Origin: Calditrichales bacterium MX18-03
GTDB lineage: Bacteria; Bacillota; Clostridia; Lutisporales; Lutisporaceae
Reading direction: 5' to 3'
NCBI GenBank assembly: GCA_021083345.1
Contig: JAJGRE010000001.1
Span: 620,001-684,000, forward strand
Length of the DNA: 64,000 bases
Each line of letters opens with the position of its first letter. Positions within the stretch are counted from its first letter, which is position 1. Made by a program: the position numbers and the translations under genes. Below the pieces are notes generated by a model. It was given only the letters and a program-made list of their open reading frames with translations, made no database searches and was not told where the DNA came from. This document shows, one piece after another, positions 1 to 9,176 of the stretch.

Positions 1-65
1 TTCCTCAAAACCACCGGTATGATTCAATCCGGAATGCAAAAAATAATAAGCAAGGAGGTGTGTTT

Positions 66-278
66 ATGTCTCACAAAAACATAACAAGCAACAATATAGG
101 CCAGAACAAGATGCACGCGCATAATCACAGCATAAAGTGCAATGTAGACACTTGCACATACTATGACAACAACTATTGCAGTGCCAATGTCATTGAAGTC
201 AATCCGTTAGGCGACGGCGTAGCCCATTCCAGTGACGGCACCAGCTGCACGACCTTCGTAGAAAAAGGCAATAGCTAA
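66..278 (+). CDS. DUF1540 domain small cysteine-rich protein
   Basis: This 70-residue protein has the spaced cysteines of the DUF1540 family. There is a CNVDTCTYY segment, a third Cys seven residues later in NNYCSA, and a fourth Cys near the C-terminus (GTSC). Such families probably bind a metal, but no function is established. The N-terminus is rich in Asn, His and Lys. I chose the ATG at 66 because AAGGAGG at 52-58 sits seven bases upstream; a GTG at 60 overlaps that site. It is followed by a strong hairpin terminator and appears monocistronic. The family call is fairly secure and the role is unknown. Confidence 0.8.
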   Translation: MSHKNITSNNIGQNKMHAHNHSIKCNVDTCTYYDNNYCSANVIEVNPLGDGVAHSSDGTSCTTFVEKGNS

Positions 279-280
279 TG

Positions 281-322
281 AAAAACCCGCAGTCAAATCT
301 CTAATTTGCACTGCGGGTTTTT
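281..322 (+). terminator. Rho-independent terminator after the DUF1540 gene
   Basis: A long stem pairs AAAAACCCGCAGT with ACTGCGGGTTTTT, extended by an inner CAAAT/ATTTG pairing with one bulged base. The flanking A-run and T-run suit termination in both directions. It separates the convergent DUF1540 gene and the minus-strand ABC operon. Confidence 0.85.
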
Positions 323-343
323 CCCGGTTCTACTGCTTTTTTT

Positions 344-742
344 TCAATCAAAGCTGGCAGCTGCTCTAATCATGTAATGCCCGTTTTCTGCTTGGTCCGA
401 TTGGACTCTGATGAGCCAAACGCCCTTCACTACAGGGATCCTTTCAATATCATAAAGTGTTTTGCCGCTTTTTTGGTAGGCCACTGTACCGTCCGGTGAT
501 ACCAGAGAAAACGTCAGGCTTCCTTTTTTTAAGGCTGAAGCGATCTTTAATCGAAGCTCAGTATCGGACTCGATCACGAGCTCCTTTTCCCGATATGCTT
601 TACAAGGACCAGAAAAACCCTCATTTAAAGTCGTTGTGCTGATACTGGAATTCCGGCCAGCTGCCGCAAAGATTCCAACCCCTAAGGAGAGCATAAAGAT
701 GATCAAAGCCATGGACAAAATCAAAATTTCCCTTTTTCGCAT
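344..742 (-). CDS. small exported or membrane-anchored protein of the ABC operon
   Basis: This is a 132-residue protein I do not recognise. Residues 1-28 form a positively charged start followed by a hydrophobic helix ending in AAAG, so it is a signal peptide or single membrane anchor. The remainder looks like a small extracytoplasmic beta-rich domain (SLVSPDGTVAYQKSG) that may resemble pre-peptidase C-terminal modules. AGGAGG lies just before the ATG. It is the last gene of the GntR/ABC operon, 11 bases after the permease. I infer an accessory role for that transporter from position only. Confidence 0.6.
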   Translation of the reverse strand: MRKREILILSMALIIFMLSLGVGIFAAAGRNSSISTTTLNEGFSGPCKAYREKELVIESDTELRLKIASALKKGSLTFSLVSPDGTVAYQKSGKTLYDIERIPVVKGVWLIRVQSDQAENGHYMIRAAASFD

Positions 743-753
743 ATCAACACCTC

Positions 754-1452
754 CTAAGTGTGGATCTCAAGGCCGGAGACAAATCTCCAGGCCAAGTAGC
801 TTGCACCCAGCGAAGCTGCTAAGAGTGCCGTACCGATTAAAGCTGCAGCACCGCCCCAAACAACAAAATCATAAATCTGCCGTATAAACAGCACCGGAAT
901 ACTTAATGCGACCAGTAATGCGGAAAGGCCATACCAACCGCCTTTGCTGTGAAAAACAGAACAAATCAGACTGTTCAGCGAAGCAATCACAAGAAATACA
1001 CTGAAGCATACCAGGGCAAACAGGAAGATGGTGCCAAGCCGGTGGTCAACGGAAGCAAAGCCCATGACATACAGGATTTTGGAGCCGGAACGTAACATAA
1101 AGCTCAGTGTAAAATAAACAAATGTCATAAGCAGGGTCAAGGCAAAGCATACCAGCAGATTGAAAACACTCATGTTTATATAGTATCGCTTTCTGGTCAT
1201 TCCAAAGCCGAGAAACAGATTGAACATGTTGAAATTGACTACGGGTATGGCTACCAGCAGCCCCAGAATAAAATTCAGCAGAATCAATGCGGTGTTATAG
1301 CCCATGGTGCTGAAAAAATCATGGTTCTTCAGAACAACGGCATTGATTGCCATGCTAATGATAATATTGGCAAGGTATACTGCCATAATAACCTTCAGAG
1401 GCAGCTTAAGGGATTGCATATAGATCCTAAACTGCAGCTGCATTTTGCTCAT
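754..1452 (-). CDS. ABC transporter permease (YtrC/D-like)
   Basis: This 232-residue protein is very hydrophobic with about six predicted membrane helices, and contains segments such as LILLNFILGLLVAIPVV. It would pair with the ATPase encoded immediately upstream. The start at 1452 is chosen because GGAGGTGG lies eight bases before that ATG; an earlier in-frame ATG at 1467 overlaps the ribosome site itself. The gene overlaps the 3' end of the ATPase gene by 26 bases, which indicates translational coupling. The substrate is unknown; related GntR-linked transporters respond to cell-envelope stress. Confidence 0.75.
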   Translation of the reverse strand: MSKMQLQFRIYMQSLKLPLKVIMAVYLANIIISMAINAVVLKNHDFFSTMGYNTALILLNFILGLLVAIPVVNFNMFNLFLGFGMTRKRYYINMSVFNLLVCFALTLLMTFVYFTLSFMLRSGSKILYVMGFASVDHRLGTIFLFALVCFSVFLVIASLNSLICSVFHSKGGWYGLSALLVALSIPVLFIRQIYDFVVWGGAAALIGTALLAASLGASYLAWRFVSGLEIHT

Positions 1453-2344
1453 TCTCTCCACCTCCATTCCCTGCGGTCAGGGTGATAAACAGCTTTTGAA
1501 GCGGCATCGGCTGTATCTCAATGCCGTCTAGCCGCATCGCATTTTGTTCTATATCGGACAAGCTGTCAAAAATTGCCATCCTTACCAACCGGCCCATCTC
1601 TTCCGTATGAAGGATGCACTTTCCTTTCAGGTGCTGCTCCACTAATTCCCGCCTGCCTGCAACATAGAAGGATTTTTCATTAATCTTATCCATATCTTCA
1701 TGAAGCAGGATCTCCCCTTCTTCCAGTATAACCACCCGATCCATCAAGCCCTTGCATTCTTCAATCAAATGCGTAGAAAATATGATGGTTCTGGGATTCT
1801 CCGTATAGTCCTGCAGCAGGGTATTATAAAACTGCTGCCGCAGCACGGCATCCAAACCCAGGTAAGCCTCATCGAAAATAGTTAGCGGTGCCCTGCATGC
1901 CAGGCCGATGATGATGGCTGCCGCAGACAACATGCCCTTTGATAGTGACTTTGTCTTTTTGTTGACATCCAGGCGGAAGCATACCGCAAGCTGTTCCGCA
2001 AAACTGCAATCCCAGCTGGGATAAACTGCTTCTGCCATTTTCAAGACATCTTTAACCTTAAGGTCTCTAAAGCTTTTCAAATAAAAAGCGTTTTCTTTTA
2101 CAAAGCAGATATTTCCCAACAAAGCCTCATTCTCATGGGGCCTCTTCCCAAACAAACTTACATTTCCCGTTGTTGGAAAAAGCTGACCGGTTATGAGCTT
2201 TAATAGTGTGGTCTTGCCGGCACCATTCCTTCCCAGCAGACCATAGATCCTGTTTTCTTCAATATCCAGATTCACTTGATCCAAAGCCTTGGCCTGATTG
2301 TCAAATACCTTTGTAAGCATTCTGCATTCTACGATCTTATTCAT
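1427..2344 (-). CDS. ABC transporter ATP-binding protein (YtrB-like)
   Basis: This is a 305-residue ABC ATPase. Walker A is GRNGAGKTT, Walker B is LTIFDEAYLGLDA, and the H-loop is FSTHLIEE. The signature is LSKGM rather than LSGGQ, a variant seen in YtrB-type ATPases next to GntR regulators. The C-terminal third (about residues 215-305) is an extra domain without a recognised motif. The ATG at 2344 is preferred over the GTG at 2353 because the G-rich ribosome site then has normal spacing. It overlaps the end of the regulator gene by eight bases, so the two are co-translated. Confidence 0.85.
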   Translation of the reverse strand: MNKIVECRMLTKVFDNQAKALDQVNLDIEENRIYGLLGRNGAGKTTLLKLITGQLFPTTGNVSLFGKRPHENEALLGNICFVKENAFYLKSFRDLKVKDVLKMAEAVYPSWDCSFAEQLAVCFRLDVNKKTKSLSKGMLSAAAIIIGLACRAPLTIFDEAYLGLDAVLRQQFYNTLLQDYTENPRTIIFSTHLIEECKGLMDRVVILEEGEILLHEDMDKINEKSFYVAGRRELVEQHLKGKCILHTEEMGRLVRMAIFDSLSDIEQNAMRLDGIEIQPMPLQKLFITLTAGNGGGENEQNAAAV

Positions 2345-2711
2345 TCTTACCACCCCACCCGCGAATCATTTCAATAATCTCCTCACTGGAGAAATCAAGC
2401 TTATGCCCTTCTTCCAGGGTTTTCAGCACATAATCTTCAAAGAATTTTCTCCTGCGCTTCTCCTTGAGGTATTTCAAAGCACCCTTGGCCACAAACATGC
2501 CCAATCCTCTTTTTTTAAACAGGATGCCTTCCTCTGTCAGCATGTTGATGCCTTTACCTGCAGTAGCCGGATTGATATTGTACACCTGTGCAAATTGATT
2601 GGTGGAAAGCACCTGTTCATCCTCCAGAATATTCCCTTTAAGGATCTCATCCTCAATTCCCTCTGCAATCTGAACATAGATGGGCTTCGTACTGTCACCG
2701 GATAAAAGCAT
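2337..2711 (-). CDS. GntR-family transcriptional regulator (YtrA subfamily)
   Basis: This 124-residue protein has an N-terminal winged helix-turn-helix of the GntR type (KPIYVQIAEGIEDEIL, then NPATAGKGINMLTEEG) and only a short C-terminal helical tail. That architecture is typical of YtrA regulators controlling adjacent ABC transporters. The ATG at 2711 has GAGGTG nine bases upstream; the GTG at 2723 is part of that site. It is the first gene of the operon and is preceded by a consensus promoter and a palindrome, so autorepression is likely. Confidence 0.85.
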   Translation of the reverse strand: MLLSGDSTKPIYVQIAEGIEDEILKGNILEDEQVLSTNQFAQVYNINPATAGKGINMLTEEGILFKKRGLGMFVAKGALKYLKEKRRRKFFEDYVLKTLEEGHKLDFSSEEIIEMIRGWGGKNE

Positions 2712-2745
2712 TGTCTCACTCACCTCATCCCAATTAGGTTGTTTG

Positions 2746-2794
2746 GTTAATTACTTATGTAATTAACTATATAACAATTTACAGCAATTGTCAA
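2746..2794 (-). promoter_or_regulatory. sigma-A promoter with palindromic operator for the GntR/ABC operon
   Basis: On the minus strand, TTGACA (2789-2794) and TATAGT (2766-2771) are separated by 17 bases, close to the sigma-A consensus. A perfect palindrome, GTTAATTAC/GTAATTAAC with a four-base centre, spans 2746-2767. It overlaps the -10 edge and the expected start site. This is the position expected for the YtrA-type repressor encoded directly downstream; binding by that protein is inferred. Confidence 0.8.
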
Positions 2795-2807
2795 TAGTAA
2801 TAACGCC

Positions 2808-2845
2808 AAAAAAATAAAAACCTACCGGTTTTAAACCGATAGGTC
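2808..2845 (-). terminator. terminator of the V-ATPase operon
   Basis: On the minus strand, ACCTATCGGTT pairs with AACCGGTAGGT (one G-T wobble) and is followed by TTTTTATTTTTTT. It lies about 20 bases beyond the stop of the subunit D gene. Confidence 0.85.
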
Positions 2846-2864
2846 TATAAAGCATCGCTGGGTG

Positions 2865-3506
2865 CTAGGTCCGGTCTCCGACGATCTCTTTGACCTTCAT
2901 GAGCCTGACCCTGTTTCCTCTTTCGTTTTCATCCAGCTTCATGGTAATGTATTTTACCGTTTCTATCAACTGTGGAATCATGACATATTCCAGCGCATTG
3001 ACCCTTCTTCTGGTCTTTTCGATTTCACGGGCCATCAGCTGACAGGTTTTCTCCACCTGGGCCAGTTCAATCATTTTGTCCATAACCTCTTGAAGTGAGA
3101 TAATGGCGCCGTCTAATTCACCGGAGGTGGTTGCGAGACCATAGGGGTAAACCCCGGCATTTTCCCTGTTGTCTTCCTTGATGAGCTTCAGTATGGGTGA
3201 ATTAACACTCATAATGTTTTTGGTACTGAGCTCCAGGGACACCTTCTGGGTGGGGTACATAATGGCCTCTTCAAGGACCTCTGAAGACATGACGGCCCTG
3301 GCAATCAGAAAGTTCTTGAAGGCCTGTGTCAGCTCCGCTTCCACAATTTCCCTCAGCTCCTTGTTCTTCCTTACCATGTCGATGAATTTCTTCATCAGCT
3401 CGTCCTGTTTATCCTTCAGAAGCTTATGTCCCCTCTGAGCGGTCTTCAACCGCTTTTTCAGGCCGGTTAACTCCATTCTCGTGGGGTTGACATTTAACCT
3501 CGCCAT
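2865..3506 (-). CDS. ntpD: V-type ATP synthase subunit D
   Basis: This 213-residue subunit forms the long coiled-coil central shaft of the V-type ATPase. The N-terminal NPTRMELTGLKKRL motif and the C-terminal RRVNALEYVMIPQL segment are hallmarks of the family. The predicted structure is two long helices. It is the last gene of the operon, three bases after the subunit B gene, and a terminator follows. Length and motifs agree with the family. Confidence 0.95.
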   Translation of the reverse strand: MARLNVNPTRMELTGLKKRLKTAQRGHKLLKDKQDELMKKFIDMVRKNKELREIVEAELTQAFKNFLIARAVMSSEVLEEAIMYPTQKVSLELSTKNIMSVNSPILKLIKEDNRENAGVYPYGLATTSGELDGAIISLQEVMDKMIELAQVEKTCQLMAREIEKTRRRVNALEYVMIPQLIETVKYITMKLDENERGNRVRLMKVKEIVGDRT

Positions 3507-3509
3507 AAG

Positions 3510-4889
3510 CTAAGCATCCCCTTTAGGCATGTATTTTTCGATGTATTCGTCCTTGACTCTCTTGAGCTCCGCTCTCGGCAGGATGGACAGCAGCTCCCAG
3601 CCGATGGTCAGTGTCTGAAGGATGCTCCGATCCTCATTCTCACCCTGGGAAACATACCGCTTCTCAAACTCGTCGGCGAATTTCGCAAACAACTTATCTG
3701 TATCACTGAGCGCGCCTTCACCCAGGATGACTGCCAGTTCCTTTGCTTCCTTACCTCTCGCATAAGCTGCAAAAAGCTGGTTCATTGTATCTGCATGATC
3801 TTCTCTCGTCTTGTTCTTGCCGATACCCTTGTCCTTAAGACGGGACAGCGACGGCAAAACGTCGATGGGCGGCATGACACCCTTTCTGTAAAGCTCTCTG
3901 CTCAATATGATCTGACCTTCTGTGATATAACCGGTCAGGTCAGGAATCGGATGGGTCTTGTCATCTTCAGGCATTGACAGGATGGGGATCTGTGTGATGG
4001 AGCCTTCCCTGTCCCTGATTCTTCCGGCTCTTTCATAAAGGGTTGCCAAGTCGGTATACAGGTAACCCGGATAGCCTCTGCGGCCCGGAACTTCCTTCCT
4101 AGCTGCGGATATCTCACGGAGTGCGTCACAGTAGTTTGTGATGTCCGTCAGGATAACCAGAACGTGCATGCCCTTTTCATAGGCAAGATATTCCGCTGCC
4201 GTCAGCGCCATACGCGGGGTAGCGATACGCTCGATAGCGGGGTCGTTGGCCAGGTTCATAAAGAGCACCGCTCTGTCAATGGCACCGGTCTTCTTGAAGT
4301 CGGATATGAAGTAATCCGCTTCTTCGAAAGTAATACCGATAGCGGCAAAGACAACAGCGAACTTGCTGTCGGCACCCAGAACCTTTGCCTGTCTTGCAAT
4401 CTGCGCAGCCAATCTGGCATGAGGCAGACCGGAGCCTGAGAACACAGGCAGCTTCTGTCCTCTGACCAGTGTATTCAAGCCATCTATAGCTGAGACGCCT
4501 GTCTGTATGAACTCAGAGGGATAATCTCTTGCAGCGGGGTTGATAGGGTCTCCGTTGATATCCGGCCTTTTCTCGGGAATGATCTTCGGACCGCCGTCCT
4601 TAGGACGTCCCAGACCGTCAAAAACTCTGCCCAACATATCCAGGGAAACAGGCAGCTCCAGCCCGTGGCCGACGAACCGGACCTTGCTTTCATAGATGTT
4701 CAAGCCCTGAGAGCCTTCGAAAAGCTGCACAAGCGCTTTGTCTCCGCTGACCTCCAGTACTCTGCCTCTCCGCTGCTCTCCTCCCTTCAGCTCAATTTCA
4801 ACCAATTCGTTGAACTTGACGCCCTCGACCTGCTCTACCAGCATCAGCGGACCGGCCACTTCCCTAACGGTTTTATATTCCTTCAGCAT
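3510..4889 (-). CDS. ntpB: V-type ATP synthase subunit B (non-catalytic)
   Basis: This 459-residue non-catalytic subunit alternates with subunit A in the V1 hexamer. The degenerate nucleotide loop [19 protein letters not shown] replaces a true P-loop, as expected for B subunits. The family motif [18 protein letters not shown] is present. GGAGG lies ten bases before the ATG. The gene starts three bases after the subunit A stop, which supports coupled synthesis of A and B. Confidence 0.97.
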   Translation of the reverse strand: MLKEYKTVREVAGPLMLVEQVEGVKFNELVEIELKGGEQRRGRVLEVSGDKALVQLFEGSQGLNIYESKVRFVGHGLELPVSLDMLGRVFDGLGRPKDGGPKIIPEKRPDINGDPINPAARDYPSEFIQTGVSAIDGLNTLVRGQKLPVFSGSGLPHARLAAQIARQAKVLGADSKFAVVFAAIGITFEEADYFISDFKKTGAIDRAVLFMNLANDPAIERIATPRMALTAAEYLAYEKGMHVLVILTDITNYCDALREISAARKEVPGRRGYPGYLYTDLATLYERAGRIRDREGSITQIPILSMPEDDKTHPIPDLTGYITEGQIILSRELYRKGVMPPIDVLPSLSRLKDKGIGKNKTREDHADTMNQLFAAYARGKEAKELAVILGEGALSDTDKLFAKFADEFEKRYVSQGENEDRSILQTLTIGWELLSILPRAELKRVKDEYIEKYMPKGDA

Positions 4890-4892
4890 CTG

Positions 4893-6653
4893 TTATATTC
4901 CTCCATTCCCAAGGGTGGAAGCAACTTCCTTCTTGATATCCGCTTCCAGCGCATCGAATTCAGACAGGTTGTTTTCGAGAATAAGCTTGGATTTCGCGAT
5001 TCTTTCCCTTACCGGCAGGTTGGCCAGATCTTTGAAGAACGCGCCTTCGCTCAATGCCTTGTGTCCCTCGTGATAGAACAGGAGGATGGATTTCAGCATC
5101 CTGTACTGTTTCTTGATGGATGAGAAGGTATCGATATCATGGAAGGCATTCTGATGCAGATAGTCTTCTCTGATGGACTTTGCACATTCCAATGTGAATC
5201 TGTCCTTCAGGGACAATGCATCGATACCTACTAGTCTCACGATTTCATTCAATTCAGATTCCACCTGGAGTATTCTCATGGCATCACGCCTTAAGTCTTC
5301 CCATTCCGTGGATACCTCGTTCTCATACCATTGTCCCAATCTGTCCAGGTACAATGAGTAGCTCAGAAGCCAATTGATAGCCGGGAAGTGTCTTCTATAG
5401 GCCAGTGAGGAATCCAATCCCCAGAAAACCTTAACGATACGGAGTGTTGCCTGTGTAACCGGCTCGGACAGGTCGCCGCCGGGAGGTGATACCGCGCCGA
5501 CTGCCGTCAGTGCGCCTTCTCTGCCCTCGCTGCCGGCGCAGATGACCCTGCCGGCTCTTTCATAGAACTCGGCTGCCTTTGAACCCAGGTATGCAGGATA
5601 GCCTTCTTCACCGGGCATTTCTTCCAGACGTCCGGACATTTCACGGAGCGCTTCCGCCCAACGGGAGGTGGAGTCCGCCATCAGTGCGACGGAGTAACCC
5701 ATATCTCTGAAGTACTCGGCAATGGTGATACCGGTATAAATACTGGCTTCACGGGCCGCAACAGGCATGTCGGAGGTATTGGCGATCAATACGGTACGCT
5801 TCATCAGCGGTTCGCCCGTCTTGGGGTCCTTCAACTCGGGGAACTCCATCAGAACGTCGGTCATTTCGTTGCCGCGCTCACCGCAGCCGATGTAGACAAC
5901 GATCTCTGCATCCGCCCATTTCGCCAGCTGGTGCTGGACAACTGTCTTTCCGCTTCCGAAAGGACCGGGAATGCAGGCCGTTCCGCCCTTGGCTACAGGG
6001 AAGAAAGTATCGATGATCCGCTGTCCTGTGGTCATGGGATTGGTGGGCGCAAGCTTTTCCTTATAGGGTCTGCCTCTTCGAACCGGCCACTTCTGAAGCA
6101 TCTGTACTTCTTTCAAGCCTTCTTTTGTATTGATTTTTGCGATGGTATCGATAATGGTATATTCTCCTGAGAGAACTTCTTCTACCGTTCCTTCAACACC
6201 GTAGGGCACCATGATTTTATGCTCTACAATGGAGGTCTCCCTTACAACACCCAGAACATCTCCGAAAACGACCTTGTCACCCTTCTTTGCTACCGGTACA
6301 AAATGCCATTTCCTTTCCCTGTTCAGCTTATGGACTTCAACGCCTCTGGTGATGTGATCACCGACAGCGCTTCGAACCACGTCAAGGGGTCTCTGGATCC
6401 CGTCGAAGATGGACTCGATCAAGCCCGGCGCCAGCTCAACGCTGAGGGGCTCACCGGTTGTGGATACCGGTTCTCCCGGTCCAAGCCCTGAGGTTTCTTC
6501 GTAAACCTGGATGGACGCCTTGTCGCCGCGGATTTCGATGATCTCGCCGATCAGTTTCTTATTGCTAACCCGGACCACGTCATACATTTTGGCGTTGTGC
6601 ATGCCTTCGGCTATGACGAGAGGTCCTGATACCTTTACAATTTTTCCTTCCAT
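4893..6653 (-). CDS. ntpA: V-type ATP synthase subunit A (catalytic)
   Basis: This 586-residue subunit hydrolyses or makes ATP. Walker A is GPFGSGKTV and the catalytic glutamate region is [11 protein letters not shown]. The insertion typical of V/A-type A subunits is present between the beta-barrel and the nucleotide domain. I chose the ATG at 6653, giving [11 protein letters not shown] as in homologues; upstream in-frame codons overlap the subunit F gene. It begins four bases after the subunit F stop. Length matches the family. Confidence 0.97.
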   Translation of the reverse strand: MEGKIVKVSGPLVIAEGMHNAKMYDVVRVSNKKLIGEIIEIRGDKASIQVYEETSGLGPGEPVSTTGEPLSVELAPGLIESIFDGIQRPLDVVRSAVGDHITRGVEVHKLNRERKWHFVPVAKKGDKVVFGDVLGVVRETSIVEHKIMVPYGVEGTVEEVLSGEYTIIDTIAKINTKEGLKEVQMLQKWPVRRGRPYKEKLAPTNPMTTGQRIIDTFFPVAKGGTACIPGPFGSGKTVVQHQLAKWADAEIVVYIGCGERGNEMTDVLMEFPELKDPKTGEPLMKRTVLIANTSDMPVAAREASIYTGITIAEYFRDMGYSVALMADSTSRWAEALREMSGRLEEMPGEEGYPAYLGSKAAEFYERAGRVICAGSEGREGALTAVGAVSPPGGDLSEPVTQATLRIVKVFWGLDSSLAYRRHFPAINWLLSYSLYLDRLGQWYENEVSTEWEDLRRDAMRILQVESELNEIVRLVGIDALSLKDRFTLECAKSIREDYLHQNAFHDIDTFSSIKKQYRMLKSILLFYHEGHKALSEGAFFKDLANLPVRERIAKSKLILENNLSEFDALEADIKKEVASTLGNGGI

Positions 6654-6657
6654 CAAG

Positions 6658-6984
6658 TTATCTACCTTCTTTCCCGAATAATATATCTGCACCGATGGCT
6701 CTTTCTACGGAGCTCTTTACGCCCTTCATTCCCAGCCCCAGCGTTCCACGGTTGTTGGGTATCAGAATGATCGCCGGAGTCAGGGAGTCCTCATAGGATT
6801 TAATGGTTTCGTCCAGTTCCCGGGCAAGCTGCTCCGTAATGAAAATCACGGCGTATTTGTCCTTTGCCAGCCTGTGGATCGTTCTGGAAGCTTCTCGGAT
6901 ATCAGCGGTCGGAAAGACGGATATGCCCAAAGCCTTAAAACCTAAAATGGAATCCTTATCGCCTATGACAGCAATCTTATACAT
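6658..6984 (-). CDS. ntpG: V-type ATP synthase subunit F
   Basis: This 108-residue small subunit of the central stalk has the usual [20 protein letters not shown] opening and a Rossmann-like fold. It corresponds to NtpG in the E. hirae naming. The start is uncertain between ATGs at 6984 and 6990. The latter has better spacing from an AAAGG, while the former matches the usual N-terminus. The gene overlaps the 3' end of the subunit C gene, indicating coupling. Confidence 0.9.
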   Translation of the reverse strand: MYKIAVIGDKDSILGFKALGISVFPTADIREASRTIHRLAKDKYAVIFITEQLARELDETIKSYEDSLTPAIILIPNNRGTLGLGMKGVKSSVERAIGADILFGKEGR

Positions 6985-7978
6985 AAACATCACGTAGCCT
7001 TTCTCTTATCAATTCGTTTGGAATCTCATTCATTTTTCCGACCATGATGATCCGAATGATTTTCACTTCATTTTCCTTTGCTGAGAGATATCCCACCAAC
7101 GGTTCAATTCCGAAAGCTACATACTTGCCTTTTTTTACCATGTCGAACAGGAAGTCATCGGAAAGCTTTTCAAAACGTGTCAGGGACTTTGTCTTCTGAT
7201 AGCTGGCTACGCCTTCCTCCACGACTCTATGGTAATCCTTGTAGGATAACTTTTCTGAAAGAATATCCAGGGATTCATCCAGTAGTTCACTGAAGAAAGT
7301 CAGATCCAGCCTGCCGTCCTCCAGAAAGACTCTTTTCAGAAATTCCCTTCCAAGCCCCATGGCCTTTATGCGGATCATGGATTTAATGTTGATCAGATCC
7401 ACCTGTGTCGATATATAATCCATGAGGAAGCTGCTCTTATTTTTGCCTGCAGTCCTGTACATCAGCCTAAACAGGCATTTGTCCAGTACGATATCGATAA
7501 GCTGCGGATCCGGATTGACGGTAAACCCGGCAACGGCTTCTTCCACACCTTCTCTCAAAATGGGATGAAGATCCTTAAAGTCTCTTTCCTTCACCATTTC
7601 TTTCAGCTTTTGAACGGGGATGCTGCCTACTGCAGTCAGCAGGCCATCGTTTTCCTCACCCAGGAAGCTGCTTTTCAGAAGCGTTTTCAGATTATGGACA
7701 TCATATTTATAGAGGAAAATATCGGTCAGTTCCGGAGTAGGCGATACTTCCCTGATAATGGCGTAGGTTTTTGCCACTTCCTTGGACAAAACCGTCTCGT
7801 AATCTTCTATTCCGTTCATTTCGGAAATCGAACCCGCATAGTCTGTCTCATAAAGAACCTTGATCACTTCCTCGGCATTTTTCGCTTCGATCATCCGTTC
7901 AATCTTTGAACGGTCAAGAAGCTTGGTTTCCAAGGCCCTGATTCTTGTAACAGCATACAAGTACTTGTTTTCACTCAA
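6977..7978 (-). CDS. ntpC: V-type ATP synthase subunit C
   Basis: This 333-residue subunit is of the AtpC/NtpC (vacuolar d) type and joins the rotor ring to the central stalk. It is almost entirely helical with the repeated three-lobed pattern of the family. KYLYAVTRIRALE at the N-terminus and LFLYKYDVHNLKTLLK in the first third are characteristic. The start codon is TTG at 7978, preceded by AAGGAGG at about nine bases. The gene sits between E and F as in other clostridial V-ATPase operons. Confidence 0.93.
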   Translation of the reverse strand: MSENKYLYAVTRIRALETKLLDRSKIERMIEAKNAEEVIKVLYETDYAGSISEMNGIEDYETVLSKEVAKTYAIIREVSPTPELTDIFLYKYDVHNLKTLLKSSFLGEENDGLLTAVGSIPVQKLKEMVKERDFKDLHPILREGVEEAVAGFTVNPDPQLIDIVLDKCLFRLMYRTAGKNKSSFLMDYISTQVDLINIKSMIRIKAMGLGREFLKRVFLEDGRLDLTFFSELLDESLDILSEKLSYKDYHRVVEEGVASYQKTKSLTRFEKLSDDFLFDMVKKGKYVAFGIEPLVGYLSAKENEVKIIRIIMVGKMNEIPNELIRERLRDVYV

Positions 7979-8023
7979 TGAGCTTATCCTCCTTCCTTCG
8001 GAAAAGCTGTTTAACCGGACCGG

Positions 8024-8620
8024 TTAAAAAAGCATTTCAGCTACTTTGGGTTCAATGTCATCCCTGTACAGCTTGACAATGGCTTCGAAGGAGTTGTTGA
8101 TCTCTGCTCCTTCGCTTCTTAATACAAAGCCGCCTGCAATATTTCTTGTCTCACCGGACAGTACAACCTTGCCCTTTTTTCCCAGAACCTCCAACGAACT
8201 GTTCAGTTTGTTCATGAAGTCAGGGGACAGCTTCTTTTTTCCTTCCTCAGAAAGCAGGAGTTCCTCTTCACCGGTCTCCACCGCAGCCACCAGCATGTTG
8301 AAAAGGACTTGCTCGTACCGGCTGCTGTCCATCTGGTTCAGTCTTTCCAGAACGGTGTCGAATACTTTTTCGATCATTTCCTGTTTGGCAGTCAGCATAT
8401 CCTTTCTCATCTCAAGTTCAGCAATGGAATGGATGATGCGCTTCTTGTCATTGGCCTCATGTGCTGTCTTCTGTGCTATCTCCTGTGCCTTTGCCGCTGC
8501 CTTTTCACTTGCCCTGTCCAGGATTTCCCTGTTTTGGACCTTTGCCTTCTCCAGGATCTCATTTACTCTATCGTCTGCATCCTTGAGAATTTTCTCCTTG
8601 ATTTTTACTATTCCCGTCAT
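8024..8620 (-). CDS. ntpE: V-type ATP synthase subunit E
   Basis: This 198-residue peripheral stalk subunit has a highly charged N-terminal helix rich in Lys, Glu and Ala (about residues 1-85), followed by a globular C-terminal domain, as in the family. The ATG at 8620 is preferred because GGGAG lies eight bases upstream; a GTG at 8629 sits too near. It begins 13 bases after the proteolipid gene. Confidence 0.92.
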   Translation of the reverse strand: MTGIVKIKEKILKDADDRVNEILEKAKVQNREILDRASEKAAAKAQEIAQKTAHEANDKKRIIHSIAELEMRKDMLTAKQEMIEKVFDTVLERLNQMDSSRYEQVLFNMLVAAVETGEEELLLSEEGKKKLSPDFMNKLNSSLEVLGKKGKVVLSGETRNIAGGFVLRSEGAEINNSFEAIVKLYRDDIEPKVAEMLF

Positions 8621-8633
8621 CAAAGCCACTCCC

Positions 8634-9158
<525 letters not shown>

Positions 9159-9176
9159 TCATTTAAATTTAAATTT

